Notes under the pieces: generated by a model
Seen by the model: only the letters and a program-made list of their open reading frames with translations
The model's database searches: none
Told to the model about the DNA's origin: nothing
Shown here: in pieces, positions 23,301-36,134 of the stretch
Position numbering within the stretch: position 1 is the stretch's first letter
How the letters are laid out: every line of letters begins with the position of its first letter
Translations under genes and position numbers: made by a program
From: Sapria himalayana
Taxonomy: Eukaryota; Streptophyta; Magnoliopsida; Malpighiales; Rafflesiaceae
Direction: 5' to 3'
Assembly (NCBI GenBank): GCA_029783825.1
Contig: JAREIK010000343.1
Coordinates: forward strand, 1,198,501-1,262,500
DNA: 64,000 nt

Positions 23301-24176
23301 ACTGAACAAGTATCATTCAAATTGGCCTTTTTAGGTATATCATATTATCTCAAAAAATTACATAAGTGAAGTTCTCAAGAGATGTTTTATAAAAGAGGCG
23401 AAGTAAGCCTCAACATCCTTACCGAAATATTTTAAGTTGATAACCAAGAGTTGTCCTACTATTGATGAGGAAAAGAGAGATATGAGTCATATTTCTTATG
23501 TCTCATCTATCAACAGACTTATGTATGCTATGATTTGTACTAGATTGAATATAATATACATTGTCAGTGTTGTCAATCATTTCCATTCAATCCCTAGTAG
23601 ATTTCACTAGGATATAATGAAATCTATCTTGAGGTATATATGAAAGATTTCTCGAATATCTTTATGCTTGGGAAAGTTAAAACTTATACTGCTTAAATTT
23701 ACTAGTTCTGATATGGATGGTGATTTGTATTCAATTAGATTTGCCTTGGATTATATAATAATCTTTGAAGGGAGAGCATTATTCTAGTAATCAAAGCTAC
23801 AAAAGTATCTAGTACTATCCAGCAGACCAACAGTAAGGATGAGTTCATTGCAGGTACCAAAACTAAAAAAACTTTATTGATAAAAATATTTTTTTTCAGA
23901 CTTAGATATGTAATATAATACATATATTATATGGTAGAAAATTTAGAGTATTATATATCTTTTTAAAAATTATATATTACATAATAGGTTAAAGCATATT
24001 GATGTGCAGTATTATTAGATATGAAATATATTAGATAAAAAGTCAATTATATTTGACAAAGTATACAAACAAAAATATCACATATATCTTAACTGAATCA
24101 TTGCTATCATCTAAATTTAATTTATTTAATTCATGTGTTGATATGCATGTTCTCATTTAGGGTAGAGGAGGATATT
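23300..24176 (+). pseudogene. Ty1/copia reverse transcriptase-RNase H remnant
   Basis: Stop-interrupted + strand translation contains ISYVSSINRLMYAMICTRL, then VNHFHS, MKSILRYI, SSDMDGDLYS and SKLQKYLVLSS. These are successive signatures of the end of the copia RT and of its RNase H domain, where copies are converted to double-stranded DNA. A KHIDVQY motif at about 23,995-24,020 marks the C-terminal part. The catalytic YVDD part and everything upstream are lost at the junction with the gypsy LTR. Followed by a purine-rich tract and an LTR start. Confidence 0.8.
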
Positions 24177-25000
24177 TGTTGGGTCAGCCCAAGTTGGTTA
24201 GATCGAGTTTTATTTGGTGTGTATTATTGTTTAGTATTTTTAATTTTAAAATAATAATATATAATTAATATTCTAACCTTGTATATTTTATTTTTTTAGT
24301 TACTATTATTTTTGGTTTTTTTTTTTTTTTTGGTTTTTTGTAGATGTAGAACATGATGAACCAAGAAAGTGGGATAATTTCCCACCTAAAATTCAAAAAA
24401 ATTGAAAAATAGGATATTTTTATTTTTCTCAAGAGGCATCAGTGATGCATCTTGGATGGGGAAAATGACCCCATTAAACACTCATTTAAAATGAAAAAGA
24501 AAACATTTAGAATCGTGATTGTGTGTTTTTTAAAATGAAATAAAGATATATAAGGTTTCTTCATTTTGAAGATGAGATGCATTTTTTGAACTAAAAGGGG
24601 TTGCAGATGTGCATTTTTTGAACTAACAGGGGTTAGCAGATGTGCATTTTTCATCTCAAGAAAGTTTTTTTTTTTTATTATGATCCAGTGTATAATTTTA
24701 TAGAAAAACAAAACAAAATAATTCTGTATTGTTTTTGTTCTTCTTCTCTGCTAGAGCCTAGATTGCAATGCTGTTATGAATTGTGTTGCTATGTTGCTTA
24801 GTATTATGATGTCGCTATTGTGCTATTGTTTTTTGTTGTGCTATGTGTTGAAGTGTATGATGTTCTGATGAAAAAGAAGAGTATAATTGGACAGAATTCA
24901 TCATTTATCTAGTAATTAACTAAATTGAAGTGGTGATTTCCTAATCATTTAAAGCAAATAGATTGAACAACTAACCTAAATAATAATGCTTAAAAAATTC
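24160..25000 (+). mobile_element. Probable polypurine tract and 3' LTR of the copia remnant
   Basis: A purine-rich stretch (gggtagaggagga, 24,161-24,173) directly precedes TGTTGGGTCAGCCC at about 24,177, a typical copia LTR start. The LTR end is not defined. Inside, a 32-bp unit beginning 'tgcattttttgaac' is repeated at 24,578, 24,610 and partly 24,643. An AT-rich remainder to about 25,000 shows nothing else. Confidence 0.5.
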
Positions 25001-25510
25001 TAGAGTATTCTCTCCAAAAATCTTAGGTATATATATTATTATTATGAATTACCAAATTATGGAGTTTTATATTTTTTAAAAATTAATCTTGGTTCACATT
25101 GTGGTTTGTGGGGATTATTTATTTTATATAATTTAGCATTGTAATTTAAGATTTTAGAACATATTATTCATTTGACATCGAAAATTGGACTTTGGGGATT
25201 AATGTGCATATTGGATCTTTTGTGATTTTCTATAAATTTGAATTGTGAATTATGCATTTAAATTGGAATTTAATGTATTACATTTAATTTAAATAAAATA
25301 TCTAGACTATATTTTATTTAATTAAAAATAAGCACTTTTCAAAAATAGAAAAGCTAATTCTCAATTGAGTTTTGAATTAAAAATTACTATTGTGCCAAAC
25401 AAAATATACTCCCAATATTTTTAGTAGTTTTGAATTAACCACTATAAAATCAATCTTTCCATTAGTTTAGTTAGTAATTATTTTATTATCTTATATTTGA
25501 AGTTGTTATT
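25000..25510. other. AT-rich sequence, nothing recognised
   Basis: No open frame, motif or clear repeat was found apart from a short TA-rich run near 25,030. It may be the rest of the copia LTR. Confidence 0.4.
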
Positions 25511-26290
25511 CTAGACTAAGGAGTCCGAATGCCTAGTTTCTGAGACATTTATTCTAGAATGTTTGGCATCCAAGATTGTTACTCTAAGTGGTTTGTTATC
25601 CAAGGTTATTGTTCTAAATGGAAAAAATTAATTTTCTAGTATCCAAGATTATTATTTCATATTATTTGGTGTTATAGGTTATTATATAATATGAAAAAGA
25701 TTAAATATTTGATGTCAAAGACTATTATTATGGACAATCTGGTGTCCAAGACTATTATTTCAAATAGATAGGGTTGAATGTCTAGTATCTGAGCATATTA
25801 TTTCAAGCTATCTGGTATATGAGTTTATTATTTCTATTTAATAAAATAAATAAATGGCATCCAATGTTATCTTTATCATTGGTATCTGATATTGTTATTT
25901 CATTTGGAAAAGACTGAATGTCTAGAGTCCAAGGATATTGTTCTAGATTGTATGATTTAAAAGGTTGTTATTCTAGTTAGAAAAGATTGAATGTATCATG
26001 TCATGTTCGTAGAAGTTATTCTAAATTTCTAATACATGAGCCTATTTTTTTTACATAGAAGATTGAACGCATAGTCTGAAGGCTATCATTCAAGATTATC
26101 TAGTATCCAAGGCTACTATTCTAGATGGAAGAGATCCATTGTATAGTGTCCAATGCTATTATTCTAGATGGAAGAGATCTAATGTCTAGTGTCCAATGCT
26201 ATTATTCCATACTGCTAGGTGTTTTGGGTTGTAATTGCAAATAGAAAAGATTATTTGTGTGGTATCCAAGGGTACTTATTTAAAACATTA
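25510..26290. repeat. Degenerate minisatellite
   Basis: The phrase 'gtccaagactattatt' with variants (tctagtgtccaatgctattattctag) recurs at irregular steps of about 35 and 70 bases from 25,520 to 26,280, often separated by 'ggaaaagattgaatg'. The last units (26,100-26,210) are the best preserved. Non-coding on both strands. Origin not recognised; it could be an old satellite or part of a retroelement untranslated region. Confidence 0.6.
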
Positions 26291-27882
26291 TTTTTAAGAA
26301 TTGTTGAATGTTAACATACATGAAATTACTTTTGGACACTTATGTCCCTCCTAACACTTTGAGAGTACATGATCTGAGTGCTTCAACTCTAGCTATTATA
26401 ACAAAACTTCATAATTGACTTTAAACTTTTCTAGAAAGTTATCATCCATGTCTTCTAAGACATGCTTGCTAATTAAGTCGCATTGGAAAAGGTCTTATTG
26501 TTGTGTGTGCTTATTGTAATAAGAAATAACCTTCTGCTAATATCAAGCCAGATGAATGGTTTTTATTTCATGGGTCTCATTAAATAGTTTTGTTTCTTCA
26601 GTTATCAACAAGTGGTTAGTTGGTAATGATAGACTTGACTAGGTTGAAGATTCCTCATCTATGTTAGACTTGTGATTTGATATGCCGATACAATCTCTGG
26701 CATTGTTTTTCTATCAACTTTCCTTTGATCCTTTTTAGATACTTTTGAGCATAATAATGATACATTTCTCTTGGTAGCTTATGTCTAGCAATAGGCTTAG
26801 AGATACCATGGAGTAGAGTAGATGTTGGATAGTCTTAACTCTGAACAAAATTCATGGAGTATAATGTTGTTGAATTAGGGCTCATTTTTTTTAACTCAAT
26901 ATTTCTTCGAGCCACATTGTCACCTCAAACAATCACTAGGACCCTGAAGTTGGAGCAAGGATATCCCCATCAGCATGGTCAAATGTGTAGTCCATGAGGA
27001 TTGAACTCTTGCCCCCAAGGAAGCATGTATTCAACATCCTCGCTAATTAGATTACACGTGTCATGGGTTAATTATGGTTTTTTGTTAGTGATTAATATAT
27101 GGGTTGTTTCAAATCATTATAATATATTCATCCAAATGATTTGGATGACATTCCTTCTTTTTATGGATTAATTAGATTTGTTTTTACTTTTTACCCATTT
27201 ATTGAAGTGATCAATGTTGATGAGTAACTTCTTTTATGAGGAAGCTGACTATATTAATCCCCTATATAGTGAAAGGTCATGGACTTGAGGTAGTTGTTAA
27301 GACATAAGCTAGAAGTTGAGAGTGATAGGCTATCCTTTGGCACCCATTACATTTTTTTTGGCATGGCAAGATGCACCACCCCTCATTGTGAGCTAATAAT
27401 GACCGTAGGTGTACCCCCTATGTGCTGGTGTTCATCCACCCAAGTGATTCCCACTAGTTACACTATGCAATTTAGCTAATACTACCTATACATGACCGAG
27501 AAATAGGCTACCTAAATTTTTACCTTGTGAACATTTTTTGAATCAAAGAATAATTCTCATTTGTCTAGATGTTAGCTTATGGAAGACAACCAATTATTAT
27601 TGGATAGTACCAAAAATACAATATATGACTAAAAAATAGTTCTTATAGATTTGATTGTTAATAAATAGGTAACATTGAAATTTCTTTCAACCAAATCACA
27701 ATTGAAACTCCAATAAAAGAACAATGCATCACATTTCCATTTTTTGGAATGTAACTACTTTTATAGTCAATTAGCATCTTTAATTACTCCTTCACAAGTG
27801 TAAAATATATAATCACTTGGACTTTTAAAGCTAAGCAAGGCTTGTGTAAGATTCTAATGTTGTTGAGGTTGATATCCCATTG
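26290..27882. other. Unassigned intergenic sequence
   Basis: No family could be recognised on either strand. A 61-codon open frame at 27,294-27,479 has no known motif. Composition is somewhat less AT-rich around 26,900-27,050 and 27,330-27,450, suggesting an older insertion, but no ends or domains can be supported. Confidence 0.35.
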
Positions 27883-30122
27883 TGAGACCTAGAAAAAAAA
27901 ATTAAAAATACTATATATTAGCCAATGATCCAAATTGGCAAAGTTTGTTAAATAAGAAATAGATAAATTTATTAGAAAATGTTTTTATGTGAAAAATGAT
28001 TTATAGAAGGAAAATCATGAAAAATAATACTAAATTTGCTAGATTTGAAGTTTTAGAGAAAAAAATTATGCCAATTTGAACCCATCAGGGGCAATTAGGT
28101 CATTTTATAATTAAATGAAAGATAAAAATTTCATTTCTTTCATTTCTCTCTCCATTTTATGATGTTTCTTCTATTTCACTTTTTATTTCTTTATCTCTTT
28201 TGTTCTTCCTTATTTCTTCACCAAAATCATTGAAATAGAATATAAAATTTATAAATTTTGGTGAAAATTTATGCTTTAAAGTGATTAAGTTCAATAAACC
28301 CTTCATTTCAACCAAAAATATCCATGGAAGGGTTGAAATCTCTATAAGGAAGGTTAGGGTTGAGATTAGTTAATGTATTTTCGTTTTTTTTTTGTTTGAT
28401 TTCTTAAATTAGACTTGAAATTATATAAATTTTCAACCCTACGTTTTATTTATTTTTGTTTATGTTTAAATTATGGTTATAAAAACCAAATTAAAATATT
28501 GAAGCTATGGTTTGATGTTTAAGGCTTGGAAAAGTTTGGTTAGGGTTGGAAATATCTAGAAACTTATATGAAATTTCATATTTTGCATTATTAATTATAT
28601 ATATATATACACACAGACACATACTTTTTAATGTGTGGTATTATGTGTGTAGTTATAAACCATTTGTTTTAGTTTATTTGAGATGAGTTTCATAAAATTT
28701 AAACTATTTAATTATGATATATGATTAATTGATGGAAACTCATATATTTGATATCATGAAATGATTTATTGATAAATTAAGAACCTCATTTACTGATGTA
28801 TTTTTTTTAGAAAAAGTTATATTTCTAAAAATGGGAAATAGTATTTTGGTTATGTATAATTGATGCCAAAACCCATGGTTCATAAATTTTTTGGCTAATT
28901 TAGAAATTGAATTATTTTAATATGCAAGTGTACAATCTTATGAGAGCTAATTTGAAGCTATATAAGCTATATGATATTTTGAATAAAAATTGAATAATTT
29001 TGAAAAAAATACTCGTTTTGGATATGAGTTTTTTAGGTGTCTATTTGTCCTAACAAGGACATGGGATAATAAAACTATAAGAATATCAATGGAGGAAAAG
29101 ATTAGTTATGTCCTTGACAGAATGACTCTAAACTACCTTGTACACTTGTGGTTGAGTTATGCTATGTAGAGGCGCGCAGTAATTATCGGGCTATAAACTG
29201 AAAAATCTCTTATGTGTCTTTGAATCATGGGAATATGTATGTATATTCTCCAATGGTGTTGCCGTGTTGGTAGCAAGGCTAGAGCTTAAAGATTAGTTTT
29301 TTTCCTCTACATATCTCATTGTGGACTGGTGGAACATCGATATGCATAAATTATGTATATTTGTAAAAATAAAATGGATATTGAAAAATAAATGTTTTTA
29401 AAACTTACACACACACATATTATGGTTTCATGAATTTAAATAACCATCTATATGAATAGATATATTTATGGATATTTCAAAACTTATTCTTAAACTTTTA
29501 AATTATATTTTTGTATGTAAAATATGGATTTTCTCTAAGCAATGGTCAAACCTAATTTTGAAGCTTGCAAATCTATGTGAGGATTTTTGTAGAGCATTTA
29601 GATGGTCTTTTTTGTGTAAATGATTATATTTTTGTATGTAAATATTTTAAACATTATGGTTTATGCATATTCATGATGTTCTTTAGAATTCAATTTATTT
29701 TAAATGGCTAATTATGAAAAAATATTGACCTATTTTTTTATTTGCTCCCACTGAATTTTTGAGATATAAATATTTTAGAAAATAAAGCTAACATGAAAAA
29801 TGGGAAGAAAAGAAGTTGTTTTTGATTTGTCTATAGTTTTCTATAGACATGAAATCGACCACATGAAATACTATGAACAATACCTATTTTTCTTGATTTT
29901 TCAATATAAATGCTTTTATTTTAGATCAATATTTTTAATAAACACCCTTCTATTTATTTTTATATATACTTTATGAGTAATTTACTAAATTTACAAAAGC
30001 CTATAATTAAAAATATATAAAGTCCTCACATTGAATTTTTGAGTATTTTAAATCCTATTACATTTAATTAATCAAACTAAACACATTGTGGTCCTGAGTG
30101 GGAGTACCTAAGAGTTATGATA
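27883..30122 (+). mobile_element. Putative 5' LTR of a chromovirus-like gypsy element
   Basis: A sequence starting TGTGAGACCTAG at 27,883 runs 2.2 kb to just before a tRNA-iMet-type primer-binding site at 30,129. It has LTR-like features: a 'caattaggtcatttta' block, a TATA-like run near 28,590 and short CA/TA microsatellites (28,590-28,620 and 29,407-29,420). Non-coding throughout. The start is inferred from typical chromovirus LTR beginnings, so the left edge is uncertain. Confidence 0.5.
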
Positions 30123-30128
30123 GCTTTA

Positions 30129-30140
30129 TGGTATAAGAGG
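30129..30140 (+). other. Primer-binding site, initiator tRNA-Met type
   Basis: TGGTATAAGAGG differs at two positions from the first 12 bases of the usual plant tRNA-iMet primer site. It sits upstream of gag of the same element, the expected order. Confidence 0.6.
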
Positions 30141-30399
30141 TAAGATTTCTAGAGTTGTATCGTGTGTGCATGAATTGTCAAGTGTGTTGGTGTGGTAAGT
30201 TATTTTGACTTTCTTATTTGTCTGCTTGATATAATAAGCACTTGTGAAGTTATTTTTGACACTGGGTTATTCAATTTTAATTTCACTAGTATGGTTTTTA
30301 GTAAAGTTAATTTCTAATTGAATATTACTTGTTAGTCTCTAGTTGGAATTAGAGTAATAAAAAATATATTGAAGGGCTTGATGTTTAAATGAGTTTTCT

Positions 30400-31700
30400 A
30401 TGTCGGATACTCTTTTTTTTAGTGGTCAACCCTATCATTTAACAGTGAAGTCTTGGCTACATTTTGTAAAGAGAAAAAATGAAAAACTTAGGGATCCTAG
30501 TAGAGCACAAGGTTCTCCTAGTAACTTTTTCATTGATTGTGGAAGAATAATTTTAGTGAGGAAGCATGAATAAACTATGAGATAGAGCCTATTTGACATG
30601 AGTTATATAAGACCTCTTTAATGTTAAGTACTTTAATGAGCTTAAAAAGGAGCAAAGATCCAAGAGTTCATAAAGCTCATACAAGATAATATGCGTGGCT
30701 AAGTTTGAGTCATATTTTATGAGCTAACACATTTTGATATTTATATGATTGATAAAAAGAGCTAACGAGACTAATGTTTCGAGCAAAGTCTAAGTAATTA
30801 TTTATATTTAAAAATAATTTATTTACACCTTCATGAGTATGATGATCTTATAGAATGTACTCTCTTGGTAGAATAAGAAATGGATGAGAGTTTGCATATC
30901 TATGAAATAGAAAAAAAAAGTAGTTCAGATCTCGCCAAAAGGTAAATTTTCTAATTTTTTTTTGAAAGAAGGCCACAAAAATTTTCCCCCCTATTCATAC
31001 TACCTCATGGCTAGGCTGTTAGGGTCTTCTATTTAACCAAGTGATAGTATTTTTTTAGGGGTATACCCCATTTTAATGAAATAAAATATTTTGGTTGTGG
31101 CTAAGAATGACACATAAAGAGGGATTGCTTTCAACATTTCTAGCAAGTTAGATTGCATATTAAAACTTTGCCACTAGTCGGCATTGCATTAGCTTAGACC
31201 ATAGACATTTAGGATTTGAGTCGCCCTATCTATTTAGGTCCCGCTACTCCTAGTACTTCATAATCAATAAATTTATTTGATATTGCCTACGATAGAGGAG
31301 GATCAAGTTATAGATATTGAGGTGAAAGGCATATTATGTATTTGTGTTACTTAAGAATATATTTTATTTGATATTGGTGTGGTATAATATGAGATAATGA
31401 GTCTCGAGACAAGAATATTTTACAATTAAGTTAGACATGACATAATTAGTCTAATACGAGCTACACTTTATCCATGGTTTGAACTAAGTGGGATATTAAA
31501 AAATGAAGATTATTTATGCATGATATTGTCTATAAAAGTGTTTGTAGGCAAACCATAAACAGTTCAATCAATTATGGTCATGATGTGTTGATAGATACTA
31601 CTCATGAATTACTTGAGTCAAATATTGAACTAAGTGACTAAAATAAGTGAAACAAAAGCCAAATGATTCATACCATTAGAAGTTTGAAGCTAGAACAGAG
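30400..31700 (+). pseudogene. Chromovirus-like gag and protease remnant
   Basis: Around 30,615-30,735 broken frames read FNVKYFNELKKEQRSK and VAKFESYFMS, the signature of Tekay/Del-like gag. Further on, HIKRDCFQHF near 31,110 is the remains of the zinc knuckle. At about 31,345-31,385 EYILFDIGVV stands where the retropepsin has a D-T/S-G active site; the Thr/Ser position is Ile and stops surround it. No RT, RNase H or integrase follows, and sequence identity is lost after about 31,700. Non-functional, interrupted by several frameshifts. Confidence 0.6.
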
Positions 31701-32219
31701 TTATTTGGATATGATCCAAATTGAGAGACATGCACTATGCACTTTTCTGGTACATTTTGGGTTAGTACATCTACAAGCACTATGCATTTTTTTGGTAGAC
31801 GTAGCTAATCAGTTTGAATGGCTAGTGAATTAAAACTGGTGTTTGTTTTGGTTGTATTATGTTCTTATTGTTTCATGCATTGTATTATGTTCTGCACAAT
31901 ATATTAATCTTACATCCAACACAATCAATATATATACATGAATAGAAAATTCTAACACCATTAATTCTCATGCTATCTTACAAGATTTGACATCACATCT
32001 GAACTCACTAGCATCATTTATCACACTTATAGAAATTAGATTTTTGCTTAAATGTGAAATATGCATGATTCACAAAAAAAATTTGAAGGTTTCATTATGC
32101 ATCTTCATCGTCATCTTCACTTTTTCACAATCAACTATCATAACCATTAAGTCATTTTATATAGTAACATCTCCACCATTTTCTATAATGAAAAGTCATA
32201 TGGTGTGACATTCTTGTGT
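31700..32219. other. Unassigned AT-rich sequence
   Basis: A 13-base phrase ('actatgcattttt' type) is repeated near 31,735 and 31,780. Nothing else recognisable on either strand. A 73-codon open frame at 31,987-32,208 has no known motif. Confidence 0.3.
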
Positions 32220-33190
32220 TGATGAACTAAGCATCCTTATCAACTTGAGTGACACAAGCCTTAACAAAATATAGATCTCCACCAATGTTGAATCATTGCC
32301 TACCAAGTTTGCTTTCTCGTGGGTTTTGAATTGTGATAATGATGTCATGACTTGAGTTGGAAATCATTCAAGTCTTCAATAATCTTTCTGGAAATACTCA
32401 GGTCTTCCACAATTACAATATTTTATCTTTAGCTTATCCACACACTTCAATCTTTCTATTGACTTGGACTTGCTTATAGTATTTTATCTTTAGATTATGA
32501 TAGTACATCCTTAGAGTATTTTCATATACTTTCCTACCTCATATCCTCTAATAGTATTAATATAACTACTATGTCATAGGATAATTTAATTATACTACTA
32601 CCAATGATAATAATCAAATTATCTCATAAATCAAGTACTAAATAGATGAGAGTAGTAGTTTTATCATAATCACTAACCTCACACCTAATACATGATAGCT
32701 GGCTAAATAGTGTTTGAAACTCATGTAAATGTGAGACAAATGAGTCATATAAAATCACTAAATAGATTTTGACTATTTGACTCTAATAGTATAACTCTAG
32801 TTTTCTCCATGAGTCCTTCATGGATCTCTAACCAAAAAATATTTATCAAGATCTCATCTACCAAAATATAGTCAGATCAAGCCTCATACTCTCAAATTTA
32901 TATTGTAGCATTTGACAATATCCATAGTTGCTGGCTTTGATTTTTGATTATTGGCTATTGGCTTCGAATCTTTTATCATGGACTAATTATCCCTATCAAC
33001 AAGTAAATCTTTTATCTTCAATTTTCATAATTCAAAACCATTCCTATAAATATTTCAACCTTAACCCTAGATGTCAAACTTTTCATGCTATAATTCACAT
33101 GCTGAACCTCCAACCAATACTAAATATTAAAATTTAGAGGTATAGAGGATAATTTTTGAAACCTAATGTTAGGAATCATGACGATCACAA
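32220..33190 (-). pseudogene. Ty1/copia gag remnant, minus strand
   Basis: Minus-strand translation near 32,760-32,540 reads VSHLHEFQTLFSQLSCI, then CEVSDYDKTTTLIYLVLDL and IGSSIIKLSYD, ending LLEDMR. This is the UBN2-type gag domain of copia elements, with its pattern of a helix, a S-D-x-D turn and an LLxxMR end. A CNCGRPEYFQ stretch at about 32,420-32,390 is the decayed CCHC zinc knuckle. Upstream on this strand a primer-binding site and LTR follow at 33,192-33,205. Frame broken; no protease or pol seen downstream (toward 31,700). Confidence 0.7.
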
Positions 33191-33191
33191 T

Positions 33192-33203
33192 TTTCTAATA
33201 TCA
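33192..33203 (-). other. Decayed primer-binding site (tRNA-iMet type), minus strand
   Basis: On the minus strand TGATATTAGAAA matches TGGTATCAGAGC at 8 of 12 positions; three of four differences are transitions. It lies upstream of the copia gag in the correct orientation, so the LTR should lie to its right from 33,204. Confidence 0.45.
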
Positions 33204-33446
33204 AATATTATGATATTGGAAGTACCTGCAATAATCTACCTTGGATACTAAGAGTCAGGATGATGGTTGGGGTTTAGGGTTTCTAAGCAGAGAAATTAAC
33301 CATAAATAAAACTCTCATAGAAGAAACACTCATGCACCATGAGAGGTCTCATAAAAAAAATAGACATGAACCAAAAGGGAAGAGCAGAGAGAGAGGGGAG
33401 AGAAAGAGAGGGAGAGGGAGAGGGGAGAGAGAGAGAGGGAGAGGGA

Positions 33447-33489
<43 letters not shown>

Positions 33490-34830
33490 AGGGAGGGAGG
33501 GAGAGAGAGAAAGAGAAGAAAAATTCATTTTTCACTATTCATGCTTTGTGACTAAGTAATCTTCGTTTCACTGAACTCTTTATTTTTTTTTATATACAAG
33601 CCTTTAAATAGTAGAGTAAAAAACCTATAACTTAAGTTCTAAGTTGTTATAGTATATAACCTATTCAATTCATTCCAAGTCAAAATATGTCATGAGAGTT
33701 GACACCAAAGAATAATATTATGACTTTGTGATGTTACATCAAAAAATATGATCGTGACTCAAATCTTTCTGACTTCTTATCTTAACAATATAATCTAAGT
33801 TATAACTTTATTCATATCACAACACCACAAAATAGTACCTTAACTCGAATATAAGAGACTTCCAATCACAACAACACAAGGCATGCCGTAACTTTTTCAT
33901 GTCATAACTTTACATCTCAGAGTCATACCAAAGAACCCTTGTTCTAGCTTAGAAGTATGAGTTTTAGAAGTATGATCTAAGTTACAACTTAATAATATTA
34001 CTTTTCAGCAAGAGGATATATTGAAAAACACTATTATTCACTTCCATGCAATTAAGCAAATAATAATAATTACTTTTTATCTCATGAGTTAGATGACTCT
34101 CTCATCTTGGGGGGAGATTCTTCTAGCTAGTTTCACAATACTAATTAATAACTTTGTCGAATAACGAATTGAGTATTATGAAGATCTATCTAGCATTTAT
34201 TGGTCAAGTAATTAACCATTTGATAATAAGAAAAATAGATAACTTTCATAGCATGCAAGCATACTAATCTCATAATGGTATTGTGTGTGCCAAGATCTTC
34301 AATAAGCATTAAGGATCTTATTGACTGTGTGATTGAGGAATCTCTCACTAAAAGCAAGACGTTGACGAAGGTTATAATTATGGCTCTAGTGAATCCTAGG
34401 AATATTCTTTCCAAAGAGATTAGCAATTTGTTGGAGAATATCATATGCCTAGAAGTCAAAAATTATAATAGATTTACTATGTGACCCAAACTTATTTGTA
34501 CTTATTTAACATTGAATTCATCAATATAAAGGGTGTGTCAAAAATTATTTTAGCCTCTTCCATCATCATGTCATTTTAGCAAGCAAAAGCATAGATGCAG
34601 GCCATCATCATAGTTCTCCTCGTAAAATATTTGTCATTTAGTTTGTTTTTTTTTTTTTCATTTAGTTTGATTCATCATGAGACATGTCATATATGTAATT
34701 AATCACTTGGTAGGCTCCTACTATCATAATTTAAGTTTGTCTGAGGTTTATATTAATTATCTAGATTATGCCTTAAGTTTGGTATGAGTCCCTAACATAG
34801 TTCCTTAGAATTATTGATTGGACAAGCTCT
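33204..34830 (-). mobile_element. Probable copia LTR, then unassigned sequence
   Basis: By position this starts with the U5/R region of the minus-strand copia element. It contains a long GA/GGAGA purine tract (33,380-33,516). The left LTR edge is near 33,204; the right edge is unknown. From about 33,600 to 34,830 no motif was recognised beyond scattered short open frames. Confidence 0.35.
33380..33516. repeat. GA-rich imperfect microsatellite
   Basis: About 135 bases are almost pure purine on the + strand, made of gaga and gggaga units. It could form non-B DNA structures. Translated frames through it are artificial Arg/Glu or Ser/Pro/Leu runs and are not genes. Confidence 0.9.
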
Positions 34831-35709
34831 TTGATTAGGAAAATGGGAGATGCCTTCACTTTTATATGTTGTGATACTGATCATTGTGATATTGAAAGTG
34901 ATATCTTTTTAATCTTTTTTGAGGGATATGAGTGGATAGGGTCCCACCACTTGAATCCAATAATGTGTTGCATGCATAACATTAAGAGGAGTGGCATGTG
35001 GATGATCTCCTCTCAACTATGGTGGGTGTTTGAGGCGTATTAGTTCATCTTTATGACTAGGCTTCTCATCTTTAATAATTTTATTTTTTTTTTCTTTGTT
35101 GGCGAGTGGGTCTATTATAATCACTTCCTTTTTGATGGCTTGCACATTCTCTTCAAATAAAGATTATTTTTTTATATCACAAACCCAAAATGTTTTTGAA
35201 AGATTTAAATTATGCCGTTCATATTATATGATTGTATCTGTTATATGGTATGTTCGAATCTTCTAGTAAAGAAGTGTTTACTTTCTGCCACACCGAGCAC
35301 AGATGATGAGCGATGAGAATGACTCATATGTATGTATATTCAATTCAATTAAATGATCCTCATAGCAGCCAATGAAACTAAGCTTAAGGTGAGGCTAAAC
35401 AGACTTGTGGAGAACGCCTTATTTGACAATAGGGATTCAATTATGAACCCTAGGCTATGTATTTACCCTAGTGTAGTTTTCATGCATTGTACTAATCACA
35501 GTGTCATTTATTTAGTAAATGATCAATGCATCATGCAACACCAAACACAAATGATGTGAGGTTTCACAAGATCAAAAAATTACTTTCTTCTGGCAAGCTA
35601 CTGCTTCATCAAGTTTTCACTTCTAAGAATGAAGCAAATACAGACACACTAAGAAAGCATTTTACCACAGATAAGCTGAGTCATTGCTTGGACTTGATCA
35701 ATGTCTAAG
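34831..35709 (+). pseudogene. Ty1/copia gag end and RNase H C-terminus remnants
   Basis: The end of the domain is clear: from 35,353 broken frames read LNRLVENALFD and HCTNHSVIYLVND, then 35,526-35,708 reads VRFHKIKKLLSSGKLLLHQV followed by KHFTTDKLSHCLDLINV and a stop. This is the C-terminal signature of copia polyproteins. Upstream at 34,831-34,960, CCDTDHCDIESDIFLI resembles the linker before the copia protease but is weaker. Everything between (integrase, RT) is missing. A purine tract and LTR start follow immediately, so orientation is +. Confidence 0.75.
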
Positions 35710-35715
35710 AATGCC

Positions 35716-35833
35716 AGGTGGGAGATGTCCCACCCTACCACCACTAATAAGCTGTTACCACATCTTGATTATTATAATAGATTTATATATATAATTTCTA
35801 ATGTGGAAACACCGTAATGTATAGTATATAATA

Positions 35834-35880
<47 letters not shown>

Positions 35881-36090
35881 ACACCAAAAATACAATAATT
35901 TGGTCATTCCCCAAGAACGCTAGATAAGTTCCCAAGAATATTTGTCAATTGAATCTATCATGCTGTTATGATGAGAGATCATTCTACTCTAACCCTGGGT
36001 TTCAATGCTTATATATAAACTAGAGAATAGTATAAGTTGATTTTGAGGAAGAGGAGAGGGGAGAAATTGATATATAACTAGGGATTAGTA
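35716..36090 (+). mobile_element. Copia polypurine tract and start of 3' LTR
   Basis: AGGTGGGAGA at 35,717-35,726 precedes TGTCCCACCCTACC, a polypurine tract and LTR start in the right place after the copia stop codon. A (TA)n microsatellite fills 35,838-35,877. The LTR end is not identified. Confidence 0.5.
35838..35877. repeat. (TA)n microsatellite
   Basis: About 20 uninterrupted TA units. Confidence 0.95.
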
Positions 36091-36094
36091 TTGT

Positions 36095-36097
<3 letters not shown>

Positions 36098-36132
<35 letters not shown>
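36098..36132. repeat. (AC)n microsatellite
   Basis: About 17 AC units on the + strand. Confidence 0.95.

Positions 36133-36134
<2 letters not shown>

Noticed and set aside
26290..27882. Host gene fragment at 27,294-27,479
   Set aside because: Short frame, no motif, no splice-consistent extension; left as unassigned.
33296..33559. Open frames giving Ser/Pro/Leu or Arg/Glu-rich proteins over the GA tract
   Set aside because: They are translations of a purine microsatellite; both strands are open for the same reason and no flanking coding signal exists.
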